A DNA stretch of 64,000 bases from the NCBI GenBank assembly GCA_024280855.1, contig JAJRPG010000074.1, forward strand, positions 1 through 64,000. The letters run 5' to 3'. The notes beneath the pieces were generated by a model. That model searched no databases. It was not told the DNA's origin and saw only the letters and a program-made list of their open reading frames with translations. Of the stretch, positions 35,718 to 45,660 are shown piece after piece (the stretch's first letter is position 1; each line of letters begins with the position of its first letter). Source of the DNA: Planctomycetota bacterium. Its GTDB lineage: Bacteria > Planctomycetota > Phycisphaerae > UBA1845. The translations under genes and the position numbers were made by a program.

Positions 35718-38039
35718 ATGCACCTGTTAGCTAAGTTAAGCGAGATTGCGAATATGCCCTTAGCATCAACGGAGAAACGCTCGAACCGATATGACCTCAA
35801 CCGGGCTAAGGTTGTTGACGAGAACTTTGTAGCCTACGTCCAATCGTGCATCAACCAAGGCGATTGGCCTGCGCCTCCGCCCTTGGACAAACCGATAAGC
35901 CCAGACAGTAAAATTACCGGGCAGGACGTCATCGAGCTTTTTGAATCGCAGGCTACTTCACGACTAATCGACATCATAGCCAGGCAAATGAGGGCGCGGA
36001 ATGAAGGGTTTTATACCATTGGTAGCTCAGGCCATGAAGGCAATGCACTCGTTGGCCGACTGACGCGACATACGGACATGGCTTTTCTACACTATCGCTC
36101 GGGCGCGTTTATGTGCGAGCGTGCCCGGCAGGTTTCAGGCTTCGATTTTATCCGCAATACGATATTGGGCATTGCAGCGTCGAGCGAAGACCCAGTGTCA
36201 GGTGGTCGTCACAAGGTTTGGGGTTCAAAAGAGCTAAACGTCCCGCCGCAGACCAGTACCATTGCATCGCATCTCCCCAAAGCAGTGGGCACAGCTATGT
36301 CCATCGCTCGGGCGAAACGTCTTCACGCTAATGGACACACGCCGGAAGATATGATTGTGGTGTGCAATTTCGGCGACGCCTCGGCTAATCATGCCACCGC
36401 CCAAACCGCTTTCAATGCGGCTGCGAGCGCTGCTCATCAAAGATTGCCGGTCCCTATATTGTTTGTGTGCGAAGATAATGGCATCGGGATTAGTGTCGGC
36501 ACGCCTCCTAAATGGATTGAATCACAATTTCGTGCGCGTCATGGACTAACTTATTTCCAGGCGAATGGGCTGGATGTCGTAGAAGCATATTCGAATATTG
36601 AAGAAGCGATTGGTTATTGTCGCGAGAAACGTCGGCCTGTTTTTCTACACTTGAAAACGGTGCGATTGCTGGGCCATGCTGGGACGGACCCGGAGACGGA
36701 ATATCACTCTTGGCCTACGATTGAAGACAACGAAGCTAAAGACCCACTACTTCGCACGGCAAGGTATGCGATTGAATTGGGGTTGATGACGCCGACAGAA
36801 ACGCTCTATCGTTATGAGTCAATAAGAAATCGTATTGATAACGAAGCCCGGGCAGCTGCGAAATCGCCGAAGCTTAAGAATAGCCAGGAGATTTTGGCTG
36901 CGCTTGCCCCGCTTTCACCGAACAAGATTTCGGAAGAAGCTACGCGATGCCCAAACCAAGAGGCTCGCATTGAAATTTTTGGTGGCAAGGAGTTGCTGCC
37001 AGAATTGCGACCGGCTAAGCCGATGCCGATTCTCATCAATTATGGTCTGCACGATTTACTGATTAAATATCCCCAAGCTATCATTTTTGGAGAAGACGTC
37101 GCTAAAAAAGGTGGCGTGTACTATGTGACGAAGGGGCTGACGAAAAAGTTTGGCGTCGGGCGGGTGTTTAATACACTGCTAGATGAGACGACTATTCTTG
37201 GCTTGAGCATCGGGGCGGCTCATGTGGGTCTGCTGCCGATTCCTGAGATTCAATACTTAGCTTATTACCACAACGCGCAGGATCAAATTCGTGGCGAGGC
37301 AGCATCGCTACAATTTTTCTCCAACGACCAATTTCGTAATCCGATGGTGATGCGTATCGCGGGGTGGGCATACCAAAAGGGGTTCGGCGGGCATTTTCAT
37401 AATGATAATAGCATCGCGGCGCTGCGCGACGTGCCGGGACTTATTATTGCAACGCCGTCACGCGGGGATGATGCGGTTAAAATGATGCGCACCTGCATGG
37501 CACTGGCGGCGGTCGATGGCCGGGTGATTGCTTTCATTGAACCCATCGCTCTATACAAACAAAAAGACCTGCACGAAGAAAAAGATCAAGCGTGGACCTT
37601 CTCTTATCCTAAGCCGGACGAGGCTATTTCTCTGGGGTCGGGTGCGATTTATCATGAAGACGCGACTGATTTGACCATTCTCACCTTCGCCAATGGCACG
37701 CACATGTCACTACGCGCAGCTAAGATTTTACGCGACAAGCATAAAATTAACGCACGCGTGGTAGACCTGCGGTGGCTTAGCCCGCTTAACGAAGCTTTTA
37801 TTGTTGAGCAGTCGCTAGCGACGGGTAGGGTATTGGTAGTGGATGAAGGTCGTCGCAGCGGTAGCGTGGGCGAGGCTATTCTTGCATTGCTTATGGAATC
37901 GTGCTTTGGCAAAGTTTTCGCCAGGCGAATTAACGCGATGGACACGTTTATTCCGCTAGGCCCTGCTGCGGACCTTGTACTCCCTACCACGCCGAACGTT
38001 GTGACCGCAGCCGTGGATTTGATGAAGTCATCTCGCTAG
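35718..38039 (+). CDS. 2-oxoacid dehydrogenase E1, alpha and beta subunits fused
   Basis: The 773-residue thiamine-diphosphate enzyme has an E1-alpha half (about residues 60-400) with the GDASANHATAQTAFNAA cofactor segment. An E1-beta half (about 435-770) has GEDVAKKGGVYYVTKGL and VVDEGRRSGSVGEA. Branched-chain and pyruvate dehydrogenases usually split these into two genes; here they are one chain. E1 decarboxylates the 2-oxoacid and passes the acyl group to lipoyl-E2. No E2 (lipoyl transferase) or E3 gene is near, so those must be elsewhere. ATG 35718 is the first start; ATG 35754 is also possible and neither has a strong ribosome site. Confidence 0.88.
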   Translation: MHLLAKLSEIANMPLASTEKRSNRYDLNRAKVVDENFVAYVQSCINQGDWPAPPPLDKPISPDSKITGQDVIELFESQATSRLIDIIARQMRARNEGFYTIGSSGHEGNALVGRLTRHTDMAFLHYRSGAFMCERARQVSGFDFIRNTILGIAASSEDPVSGGRHKVWGSKELNVPPQTSTIASHLPKAVGTAMSIARAKRLHANGHTPEDMIVVCNFGDASANHATAQTAFNAAASAAHQRLPVPILFVCEDNGIGISVGTPPKWIESQFRARHGLTYFQANGLDVVEAYSNIEEAIGYCREKRRPVFLHLKTVRLLGHAGTDPETEYHSWPTIEDNEAKDPLLRTARYAIELGLMTPTETLYRYESIRNRIDNEARAAAKSPKLKNSQEILAALAPLSPNKISEEATRCPNQEARIEIFGGKELLPELRPAKPMPILINYGLHDLLIKYPQAIIFGEDVAKKGGVYYVTKGLTKKFGVGRVFNTLLDETTILGLSIGAAHVGLLPIPEIQYLAYYHNAQDQIRGEAASLQFFSNDQFRNPMVMRIAGWAYQKGFGGHFHNDNSIAALRDVPGLIIATPSRGDDAVKMMRTCMALAAVDGRVIAFIEPIALYKQKDLHEEKDQAWTFSYPKPDEAISLGSGAIYHEDATDLTILTFANGTHMSLRAAKILRDKHKINARVVDLRWLSPLNEAFIVEQSLATGRVLVVDEGRRSGSVGEAILALLMESCFGKVFARRINAMDTFIPLGPAADLVLPTTPNVVTAAVDLMKSSR

Positions 38040-38045
38040 CAAGAC

Positions 38046-38987
38046 TTAGGCTTGCAAACTCAGGTACGCGGCACCTATTACACCACTTTCATCGTCGGCT
38101 GGCGTTTTCATAATGCGAGGCATGGGGAGTTTATTATCGGTGAAAGTTTTTTCTGCATCTCGCAGTACAACGTCAATCATCGCGGGCCAGTGTTTTGCGA
38201 CGCCGCCGCCTATGCTTATCTCATCCGGTTGTAGCTCACGACAGACCGAGCTTATCGCACAAATAATTGATGAGGCAACCTCCGCACAAAGCTTTTGACA
38301 CCAAGCATCACCACGAACATAGCCTTCTTGCAAGGCCGCGACATTCAACGTTAATCCATGCGCTTGAATCACGTGCAGCAGCGCTTTACCAGAGGCGATA
38401 GTTTCCAGACAGCCTCGCAATCCGCAAGCGCAAGGCTTGGCTGAGGCGGTTTCATCGACTACGAGCATGCGCAAATGTTCTTGGCCAATGCGTATCAAAG
38501 GCTTGATTTTACTATCTCTAATACAACCACACGCAATTCCTGTCCCGAAGCGAAGGTGTACAAAACGATCGGGCTTGGGTGACAAATTAGCATACGCCCC
38601 CCATGTAGCCGCTTCGGCGTCCGTCATGAGGGTTACGGGCAAATTCGTTTTTCGGGATAAATCATCGCTTAGGGCAACGCCTTCCAGATACGGTACGTTG
38701 ATCGAACGCAGTAGCCTTTCCTTTGGCTCGTCTAGTACGCCTGGCAATCCCATGCCGATACTAGTGACGCGCGATCGACACTTGTGCAAGTCGCAAAGCT
38801 GGTTAATTGAATCGCTTAACCAATCAAAAAACTGGCTAGCTGAGGAGAATGCAGACGTTGGCGATTGGCGCAAACCATCGAGTACGCACAAATTCTCGAC
38901 TATGCTTACGCGAATATGCGTACCGCCGACATCGATACCGATAGCTAATGGTCGCTGGGCTGCCTCGGTTGAATGCCTTTGATTCAC
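38046..38987 (-). CDS. ROK-family sugar kinase
   Basis: The 313-residue ROK protein begins with the ATP-binding loop IGIDVGGTHIRVSIVE. The zinc site is CACGLRGCLETIASG, whose Cys residues and following Glu match the ROK signature. LGMGLPGVL is the middle conserved segment. The protein is a likely glucokinase or related sugar kinase; it has no DNA-binding helix-turn-helix at the N-terminus, so it is not a ROK repressor. It converges on the E1 gene with 6 bases between the stops. The upstream gene on the same strand is a GHL10-type hydrolase, 13 bases away, consistent with a sugar-processing pair. Confidence 0.88.
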   Translation of the reverse strand: MNQRHSTEAAQRPLAIGIDVGGTHIRVSIVENLCVLDGLRQSPTSAFSSASQFFDWLSDSINQLCDLHKCRSRVTSIGMGLPGVLDEPKERLLRSINVPYLEGVALSDDLSRKTNLPVTLMTDAEAATWGAYANLSPKPDRFVHLRFGTGIACGCIRDSKIKPLIRIGQEHLRMLVVDETASAKPCACGLRGCLETIASGKALLHVIQAHGLTLNVAALQEGYVRGDAWCQKLCAEVASSIICAISSVCRELQPDEISIGGGVAKHWPAMIDVVLRDAEKTFTDNKLPMPRIMKTPADDESGVIGAAYLSLQA

Positions 38988-39000
38988 AAGAACCTACATG

Positions 39001-40233
39001 CTACGGTGTCCGAAAGGCAATAGCTGGCTCTTGGACTGGTCGATGAAGCGAAGGTAATACGCCCTGCCGCAGCGCCTGCCTGGAAACACTTTGTGCGTTT
39101 TTGATGGGATGGCCACGATTGTCCCGACGCTCATAAAGCGAATTATATGCAAACGCGGCTACATGCCTATTTGTTAATCGAGCTAAGCGAACCTGCTCGC
39201 GGACCAATTCTGGTGACCGCTTATCGAACATAACGCCCATCACAACCGGCACACGAAGCCCCATGCCGGCCCAGGCGTCCAGACGTCGCTGATAAGTTCG
39301 CATGTCTTTGTCGTAATTCATAGGAAACACTGCATCAAGCAAGCCGAGTGCTAACCAAGCTTTAACATTTTGAAAATGAAGTCGTCTCGCTCTATCTGGA
39401 TGAGCGCCAACAGCTGCGGTGAGTTTCAATCGCGGGTTTGTTTTCCTACACATCTGACGAATATCTTTGACTAGGCGCGTCACCTGCTCACTCCGCCATC
39501 GGCCCCACTGGTTGTGAGACTGCTCCGGCGTTTTACCTGTTTCTTGTTTGAATAACATGAGCGTACGCGGGTCGCGCGGGTAATCGGGAACTGTCGCCCC
39601 TTTGGCATAGGCATCGTTCCATTCGTTGGGGAAACGAATGTAATCCATGTGAAGCCCATCGACCTGATAGCCAGCTACGATTTCTTTCATGACAGCGACT
39701 AAATATCGTCGGACCTCCGGCAAGCATGGGTTCAAATTGTTATACCAACCTAAAGGTTCACGTCGCCCGCGGGCATCGTGCCAAAACCAATCGGGGTGCG
39801 CGTTATAAAGTTGCCGAGCATTGGACGGCGGCTTATCTCCGCGCCACCCTGGCATGACATTTACCCACGCATGAATGGATAGGCCGCGTTTGTGAGCCTC
39901 GCGCGTGGCGATGGCTAAGGGGTCAAAACCGGGGTCGCGTCCGCCAAGCTCATCAGCCCAAGGTTCAAGCTTGGACCTATAGAACGATGTTCCATGCCCT
40001 CGCACTTGAAACAAGACGGTGTTGAACCCCCCGGCTGCGACATTATCCATGACCTTAGCTATGTCTTGGGGCGATTTGTAATCCCATCGCGTCACCCAGA
40101 GCGCACGAATCGATGAATCCATATTGCGGGCACTAGCTGCGTGTCGCGGATTCATCTGGCAACCTGACAATAAGGGTATAGCCAAGACTGCCATCGTCAC
40201 ACCAGTTAATATACGCCTCGTCAAGTTAATCAT
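39001..40233 (-). CDS. GHL10-family glycoside hydrolase-like lipoprotein
   Basis: The 410-residue exported protein has an N-terminal membrane segment and a lipobox LLSGCQ near residue 25. The rest is the GHL10 (DUF187) TIM barrel: RALWVTRWDYKSPQDI, then FNTVLFQVRGHGTSFY. GYQVDGLHMDYIRFPN carries a conserved Asp pair likely to be catalytic. Such proteins are thought to cleave peptidoglycan-like or other glycans at the cell surface, but activity is not well known. ATG 40233 is chosen over 40266 because AGAGG lies about 11 bases upstream and the signal peptide is then normal length. ROK kinase follows on the same strand. Confidence 0.85.
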   Translation of the reverse strand: MINLTRRILTGVTMAVLAIPLLSGCQMNPRHAASARNMDSSIRALWVTRWDYKSPQDIAKVMDNVAAGGFNTVLFQVRGHGTSFYRSKLEPWADELGGRDPGFDPLAIATREAHKRGLSIHAWVNVMPGWRGDKPPSNARQLYNAHPDWFWHDARGRREPLGWYNNLNPCLPEVRRYLVAVMKEIVAGYQVDGLHMDYIRFPNEWNDAYAKGATVPDYPRDPRTLMLFKQETGKTPEQSHNQWGRWRSEQVTRLVKDIRQMCRKTNPRLKLTAAVGAHPDRARRLHFQNVKAWLALGLLDAVFPMNYDKDMRTYQRRLDAWAGMGLRVPVVMGVMFDKRSPELVREQVRLARLTNRHVAAFAYNSLYERRDNRGHPIKNAQSVSRQALRQGVLPSLHRPVQEPAIAFRTP

Positions 40234-40852
40234 CGTATAGCCGCCTCTTTCGTGGTCACAAATCATGTTTGTGATATTGAACTAATTTTACTCGTCTGGC
40301 CGGAAAGGCTTGACCTTCCCGCCAGCCCCTTCAATTGCATCGGCTCCGATCACCGAATTTCGCCACCTGACCATCCCCAGACGTCTTATTCGCATCATCA
40401 AGTCCAGGCCATGTCATTGCCCAACCTGCACAAATTTAACAGGCAATTATTGCGCCTTTTAGCTATGAGAAAAACCTCAACATCTCGACCAAGCCCGGCT
40501 ATTGTTGAGGTGCGATAAAAACACACGGCAACACCACCATAACGCCTCATTTCTTGTGGGCAACATGAACACCTCGATTCGTCAATGTGAACGGTTTTTA
40601 GAGGGCGTCGACTTGTAAAAATGAAAGCAAAACTGTCCAAACTCGTCTCAATTATTCGTCGATGTTTTCGCTACGGCCGCTGTGCCCATCTCCTCAGTCT
40701 ATGGGGATGTGGCGTGGTGGCTATGAGCGAGCGTCACGTTTTCCATGTGCGTCGGGGTTTCCCGTCACGCTCAGTTTGGAATTACGAAATAGATGTCAAA
40801 TGTATAAGGCGTCATTAGTCTGACAGGGTCCGTTAAGCAGGAGAATTCGAAG
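40234..40852. other. Intergenic stretch with a 9-bp inverted repeat
   Basis: About 620 bases without a convincing gene between the divergent GHL10 hydrolase and DUF11 genes. ACCTCAACA (40474-40482) and TGTTGAGGT (40503-40511) form a perfect inverted repeat around a 20-base loop; it could be an operator or a hairpin. A weak TATAAG at 40803-40808 could belong to the DUF11 promoter, but no matching -35 is evident. Confidence 0.45.
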
Positions 40853-43126
40853 ATGAGAACAGGATCGAAAAACACTTTGTTCGCAGTAGCTGCGAGCGCC
40901 ATTGCCGTCATCGGTATTACCGGTTGCAGCATCTTTCATCCCAGTACGCTCACGCCTACTGGTATGATTGTTCGCACCCACGCCAAGCCTGTGAATACGG
41001 GCTATCATGGCGATTGGGATCCAAACGCTATTCAAGTTAGCTTGGATCGAATCGAAGACACAACACCTGTCAGCACGAATCAGGTGTACGTCGCGACCAT
41101 CACTGACAACAACGGAACGCCTTTGGCGGGACGTCGCGTTGAGTGGATGATCGCTGAAGGCGGTATCGGTGACATTATCGAAATCGACGAAACTGGTCTT
41201 AGCGATGGTCGTGGCTACAAAGTCAACAACCAGTACGCTGTTTCTCACACCAACTTCTTCGATCATGTTTTGGATCGTGGAACAGATGATCCGTCAGACG
41301 ACATCTACTTGCAAGCTGGTCAGTCATGGTGCGTGATTTCTTCACCAACAGAAGGCACAACTCACCTGACAGCCTATGCCCCAGCTATTTACAACTGGGA
41401 AAACAACAAAGTTCTAGCTACGCACAACTGGTATGACGTGAATTGGGATACACCGAAGGCATCTACTGATGCAACTGGCACGTCGAACACGTTTTCGACC
41501 TATGTTTACAAGCACTCAAACGGTGAGCCTCTACAGGATTACATCGTTCGCTACGAAATCCTAAATGGCCCTTCCGGTAGCTTCAACAATGGCACAGGAC
41601 AGGTCATTGAAGCACGCACTGACGTTGGTGGTATCGCAACAGCGACGATCTCTCAGGACACACCTTTCGAAGGTATCAATGACATCAAAGTGACAGTTAT
41701 TCGCCCTGCTGACATCCAGTGCTGTAGCCCAACAGTGAAAATTGCTGAAGCCATGACTCAGGAAACATGGATCGGTCCTAAGATTCACTTGACCAAGTCA
41801 GCACCTTCTCAGGTAAACTGTGGCGAGCAGTTCATCATCCCTATCACGGTATCCAATACATCGATGGTTGATGCACACAATGTTATGGTTAACAATCCAT
41901 TGCCAAGCGGTTTGGAATATGTTTCCAGCTCACCTGCTGGTTCGTTCTCTGGTGGTAACATCAACTGGACGCTTGGTACACTACCAGCTGGTAGTCAGCA
42001 GACCATCAACTTGACGGTTAGCGCAAGCCCAACCGGCCAGTTCGGTAGCTACGCTGAAGCTAATGCAGATCAGAACATTTCGGATCGTGACTTTGCTGAG
42101 ACAAACGTAGTTTGCCCACAAATCACGCTTTCCTGCAATGCGCCATCTGAAGTGTCAGCATGTGACATGATTAACTACACCATCACCGTGCGAAACAACG
42201 GTACAGGTATGGCTGAGAATGTTCAGATTTCTGACAAGATTGCTCAGGGCTTGATCCCAACCAATGGCCAAAGCGCTCAGTCGTTCAACGTTGGCACTTT
42301 GTCTCCAGGTGAGTCTCAAACAATCACCATTCAGGCTCAGCCACAAAGCGCTGGCTCATTCGTAAGCTCTGCCGTTGCTACGGCTAACGGTGGTCTTGTT
42401 GCAGAAGATTCAGCTACGACAATGGTGAATCAACCAAGACTTTCGATTACCAAGTCTGGTCCTGATCAGCGATATCTAGGCCGAACTGCTGAATTCGATA
42501 TCACTGTAACCAATGCGGGTGACACACCTGCAGTCAACACAACGATCACAGATTCAGTACCAACGGGTATGTCGTTCGTCAGCGCTGACAACAACGGTTC
42601 GTTCACTGGTGGCCAGGTTCGTTGGAACATCACAAGACTTGCTCCAGGTGAGTCTCGCACTGTTTCACACAAGCTTCGTGCTACAGGCAGTGGTATCGCT
42701 CGTAGTACCGCTTATGTTAAGTCCAAATGTGCTGATGCTTCCACAAGCACCGAAACCAATATCATGGGTATTGGTGCATTGTTGGTAGAAGTTAAGGACA
42801 TGGAAGACCCAATCGAAGTTGGTGATAATCAGACTTATATGATTAGCTTGAAGAACCAGGGCACCGCAGCTTTGACTTCGCTTCAGGTTGTTTGCGAAAT
42901 GCCAAATGGTCAGCAGTTCGTTCAAGGCAATGGTCCTACTAACGCCCAGAATGCTGGTCAGAAGATCACTTTCGCTCAGATGCCAACGCTTGGACCTAAG
43001 CAACAAGCCACCTTCCGTGTAACCGTCAAGGCCACGCAAAAGGGTGATGTTCGCTTTAAGGTTTGGGTCACATCAGACCAGTCTCCAGAGCCTGTGATGG
43101 AGACCGAAAGCACGTTTATGTACTAG
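40853..43126 (+). CDS. Large DUF11-repeat lipoprotein
   Basis: The 757-residue exported protein has a signal peptide ending in lipobox GITGCSIF (about residue 25). The N-terminal half (about 50-300) includes two Ig-like segments (SLDRIEDTTPVSTNQVYVAT onward, then YVYKHSNGEPLQDYIVRYEI). From about residue 310, at least four DUF11 repeats follow (VTVSNTSMVDAHNVMVNNPL, ITVRNNGTGMAENVQI, ITVTNAGDTPAVNTTI, and ISLKNQGTAALTSLQV). DUF11 modules are common on bacterial surface and S-layer-like proteins. The codon choice here (many GGT, GCT and ACA) is unlike neighbouring genes, as in highly expressed proteins. GGAG lies upstream of ATG 40853; a strong terminator follows. Confidence 0.82.
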   Translation: MRTGSKNTLFAVAASAIAVIGITGCSIFHPSTLTPTGMIVRTHAKPVNTGYHGDWDPNAIQVSLDRIEDTTPVSTNQVYVATITDNNGTPLAGRRVEWMIAEGGIGDIIEIDETGLSDGRGYKVNNQYAVSHTNFFDHVLDRGTDDPSDDIYLQAGQSWCVISSPTEGTTHLTAYAPAIYNWENNKVLATHNWYDVNWDTPKASTDATGTSNTFSTYVYKHSNGEPLQDYIVRYEILNGPSGSFNNGTGQVIEARTDVGGIATATISQDTPFEGINDIKVTVIRPADIQCCSPTVKIAEAMTQETWIGPKIHLTKSAPSQVNCGEQFIIPITVSNTSMVDAHNVMVNNPLPSGLEYVSSSPAGSFSGGNINWTLGTLPAGSQQTINLTVSASPTGQFGSYAEANADQNISDRDFAETNVVCPQITLSCNAPSEVSACDMINYTITVRNNGTGMAENVQISDKIAQGLIPTNGQSAQSFNVGTLSPGESQTITIQAQPQSAGSFVSSAVATANGGLVAEDSATTMVNQPRLSITKSGPDQRYLGRTAEFDITVTNAGDTPAVNTTITDSVPTGMSFVSADNNGSFTGGQVRWNITRLAPGESRTVSHKLRATGSGIARSTAYVKSKCADASTSTETNIMGIGALLVEVKDMEDPIEVGDNQTYMISLKNQGTAALTSLQVVCEMPNGQQFVQGNGPTNAQNAGQKITFAQMPTLGPKQQATFRVTVKATQKGDVRFKVWVTSDQSPEPVMETESTFMY

Positions 43127-43149
43127 AACGTGTTGCCAATGCCTCTTAC

Positions 43150-43190
43150 GGGGGGACGTCAGCCTAACCGCTTGGCGTCCCCCCTTTTTT
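43150..43190 (+). terminator. Rho-independent terminator after the DUF11 gene
   Basis: GGGGGGACG (43150-43158) pairs with CGTCCCCCC (43176-43184), followed by six T. It is a strong, GC-rich hairpin 24 bases after the stop. Confidence 0.93.
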
Positions 43191-43247
43191 CATTCATCCA
43201 ATGACCCGAATGTTGCCGATTCCAACTGCATGACAGGAGATTTTATC

Positions 43248-43727
43248 ATGAAACGTATCACGTTGACGCAGCTTTTCACCCTTTTTTGTTTCAGCCTACC
43301 GCTCGTAGGTTGCGCGTCTTCCAATGTGACGTTTCAAATGTCGCAGTCACGGGTTGTACGAAATCCGCAGCAGCAGGAACAGGTCGAAGGCGTAAAATTT
43401 GAGTCATCTATTCTGACCAAAGGACTTGGTGGCCAACAACTCGTGTACCAGGTAACGCTTCAGGACAAAGCCGGTCGCCCTATTCGTTCCAGAGATGGTC
43501 GATATCAAAACAAAGCCGGCAACGTAGCAGCAGCCCGCAGCTTTTATGTAAACTTTCCATTGCAATCTTTCGGCAACCTAAAAGTTACGCTCCCAGCCGA
43601 CCAGTTTGAAGTACGCAACAATCACCTACCCGTAACCGCTAAATTTGGCATCTATACCGTAACTGGCGAGGAGTTAGCCAGCACTCAAAGCACCGTCCCC
43701 GCCGCAGAAATATTAGCTACGCCTTAG
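43248..43727 (+). CDS. Small lipoprotein of unknown function
   Basis: The 159-residue product has a signal peptide (MKRITLTQLFTLFCFSLPLV) and lipobox LVGCAS. The mature part is mostly beta-sheet-like, with VYQVTLQDKAGRPIRSRDGR and a repeated alternation of polar and hydrophobic residues near the C-terminus. I do not recognise the family. ATG 43248 is chosen over ATG 43230 because AGGAGA lies 9 bases before it. It follows the DUF11 protein beyond a terminator, so it is likely transcribed separately; a shared envelope role is only a guess. Confidence 0.72.
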   Translation: MKRITLTQLFTLFCFSLPLVGCASSNVTFQMSQSRVVRNPQQQEQVEGVKFESSILTKGLGGQQLVYQVTLQDKAGRPIRSRDGRYQNKAGNVAAARSFYVNFPLQSFGNLKVTLPADQFEVRNNHLPVTAKFGIYTVTGEELASTQSTVPAAEILATP

Positions 43728-44146
43728 TCCTAATATGTCGATACTATTCAGTCATTCGTTCTTAGAATATCGTAACACGTCTAATCTCCCGAATCATATA
43801 ATACGGATGTTCTCATCCCATTCGGTTCCGCGTAATTTCCGCGCAGCTCATCACAAATTTATTTAATCGTCATTCCGATAACTATGCCATATGTACGTCA
43901 CCGTTTTTTATCCGCACCTAATTTTATTATTTTTTCCTCTCGCCCCAGTCAGCGAACATTTCGCCACGACGGTAATCTGAGCCATTTCTTATCGGGTCAA
44001 CTACCCAACCGCACCTGAATGATTCACCCCAAGGGTAACGTCTGGTTCGATATTGAACCGCTTTTATGAGAAACTATACAATGAGGGGCCTATACTCCTA
44101 GTAGGCGACGCAAGAATTCTGCTACCGTCGTGGGAGAGAGGGAAGG
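43728..44146. other. Intergenic stretch upstream of the HtrA-type gene
   Basis: About 420 AT-rich bases with no convincing gene. It holds the promoter at 44053-44080 and a short inverted repeat GGTTC...GAACC at 44044-44059 that overlaps its -35 box. Confidence 0.5.
44053..44080 (+). promoter_or_regulatory. Promoter of the HtrA-type protease gene
   Basis: TTGAAC (44053-44058) and TATACA (44075-44080) are spaced by 16 bases, about 70 bases upstream of the start. The GGTTC...GAACC palindrome overlapping the -35 box could be an operator. Confidence 0.5.
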
Positions 44147-45607
44147 ATGCGCACTACGCCGAAACAAAGGATTTGCTCGAAGTCTATCTGCGCCTGCGCG
44201 CTGGCTTTGTATGGTATCCTGACTATCAGCGTGTCACCCCTACAAGCTGCAAATGATTCAGGAGGAGACGCAGAACTACGTTCCGTAGAAAAAGCATTCA
44301 CCCAACTAGCCGATAAAACGCGCCGAAGCGTCGTCGCTATTGTCACTTATCAATCGACGCCGAACCCACAAAACGATCTAAGCCCCGAAATTCTCAATCA
44401 GGGAAGCGGATTCATTATTAATGCCGATGGCCTCATCGTAACCAACCATCACGTCGTGGCTAATTCAGGGGCAATAACTGTTATTCTATCAGACGGTACG
44501 CGACACGAAGCAACCATTCTAGCTAGTGACTACCGCTCTGACTTGTCCGTACTCTCTATCACTCAACAAAACCTCGAAACGGCTTTACTAAGCGACTCAT
44601 CGCTCGTCAAAGTTGGGCAATGGGCGTTCGCAGTTGGCAATCCATATGGATTAGCCGCGGATGATGGCCACACCTTGTTCACTGCAGGTGTTGTTTCTGG
44701 ACTTAGTCAATCCCTAGTGGGTCTGTTTGAAAAAAACGATGGCCGTTTCCTAGGCAATATGATTGAGACAGACATTCACCTCAAGCCTGGATATAGCGGT
44801 GGACCGATGTTCAATCTCGACGGCGAAGTTATTGGCATCGCTACTGCGGTAGTAACTAAGGAGGGCCTTGCCCCAGCCGGGTTTGCCATCCCTATGTCAC
44901 CACGAACGAAAGGTATACTCACGACACTTAGCCAGGGGATTTCCATACAGTATGGCACAATGGGCGCACATAGTCGCACCGTTTCAGAAAAAGAATCTAA
45001 AGAGCTTTGCCTGCCCCAGCTTGGCGGTGCGATGATTACAAAGGTTTCCGGCGGCGGCTCCAAAAACCCCTCCGCTCGCGCGGGCCTACGCAGGCAAGAT
45101 GTCATCACCCAGTATGGTAGCCATAAGATTAGTAACGCTGACGAACTGCTAGATGCAGCGGCTTCAACGCCGGTCGGTGAAGAGATTGAAGTCACCTACT
45201 ATCGAAAAGGTGAAGCGCTGCAGACATCAATCACGCTTATCGACCAAAGAGAAATGGATAACGACCGTCCTCAACAAAGCGGCCCGCGCGTAGCGGTACA
45301 CATGCTAACCTGGCATGGCTGTCTACTCGTCGAAGCATCTGAGTATTACCGTGACCTTCATAATCTTCCGCGCGATGTTCAGGGCCTATATATAAGTCAA
45401 ATTCAGCCGAATACGCTCGCGGCGATTAGTAGTCTCAAGGCTCAGGTGTTTATTACCAAATATAATGGACACGATATCACAACGATCAATTCGTTTCTAG
45501 ATGTCGATGATATGGCTAAACAAGGTATCGCACGAATTGAATTATCAAACGGCGACGTAGTGAGTGTAAACACAACAATCCCCAAAGACGTCCTAGCCAC
45601 ACATTAA
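44147..45607 (+). CDS. HtrA/DegP-type periplasmic serine protease with PDZ domain
   Basis: The 486-residue secreted protease has a signal peptide cleaved near PLQA-AN. The trypsin-like domain has His102 in TNHHVV, an Asp in YRSDLSVL and Ser217 in GYSGGPMF (GNSGGA in DegP). PDZ-like sequence follows (SARAGLRRQDVITQYGSHKI, about 300-360). A second PDZ-like segment may lie near 410-480 (LYISQIQPNTLAAISSLKAQ). HtrA proteins degrade misfolded envelope proteins. GAGAGGG sits just before ATG 44147. No partner gene is adjacent on the same strand. Confidence 0.9.
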   Translation: MRTTPKQRICSKSICACALALYGILTISVSPLQAANDSGGDAELRSVEKAFTQLADKTRRSVVAIVTYQSTPNPQNDLSPEILNQGSGFIINADGLIVTNHHVVANSGAITVILSDGTRHEATILASDYRSDLSVLSITQQNLETALLSDSSLVKVGQWAFAVGNPYGLAADDGHTLFTAGVVSGLSQSLVGLFEKNDGRFLGNMIETDIHLKPGYSGGPMFNLDGEVIGIATAVVTKEGLAPAGFAIPMSPRTKGILTTLSQGISIQYGTMGAHSRTVSEKESKELCLPQLGGAMITKVSGGGSKNPSARAGLRRQDVITQYGSHKISNADELLDAAASTPVGEEIEVTYYRKGEALQTSITLIDQREMDNDRPQQSGPRVAVHMLTWHGCLLVEASEYYRDLHNLPRDVQGLYISQIQPNTLAAISSLKAQVFITKYNGHDITTINSFLDVDDMAKQGIARIELSNGDVVSVNTTIPKDVLATH

Positions 45608-45622
45608 CATTTATTGACAACG

Positions 45623-45641
45623 GAGCCGCGGGCTTTCATCC
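45623..45641 (+). repeat. REP-like palindromic repeat, copy D (half)
   Basis: GAGCCGCGGGCTTTCATCC keeps only the first arm of the repeat. It lies at the convergent junction of the HtrA-type and DUF971 genes. Confidence 0.6.
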
Positions 45642-45660
45642 CCATCTACATCTCAATCAC

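Noticed and set aside
40474-40511. 9-bp inverted repeat as a terminator
   Set aside because: There is no T-run and the flanking genes point away from it; kept only as a possible operator.
40621-40818. A 65-residue open frame with several basic residues upstream of the DUF11 gene
   Set aside because: It has no ribosome site, no recognisable domain, and overlaps the leader of the next gene.
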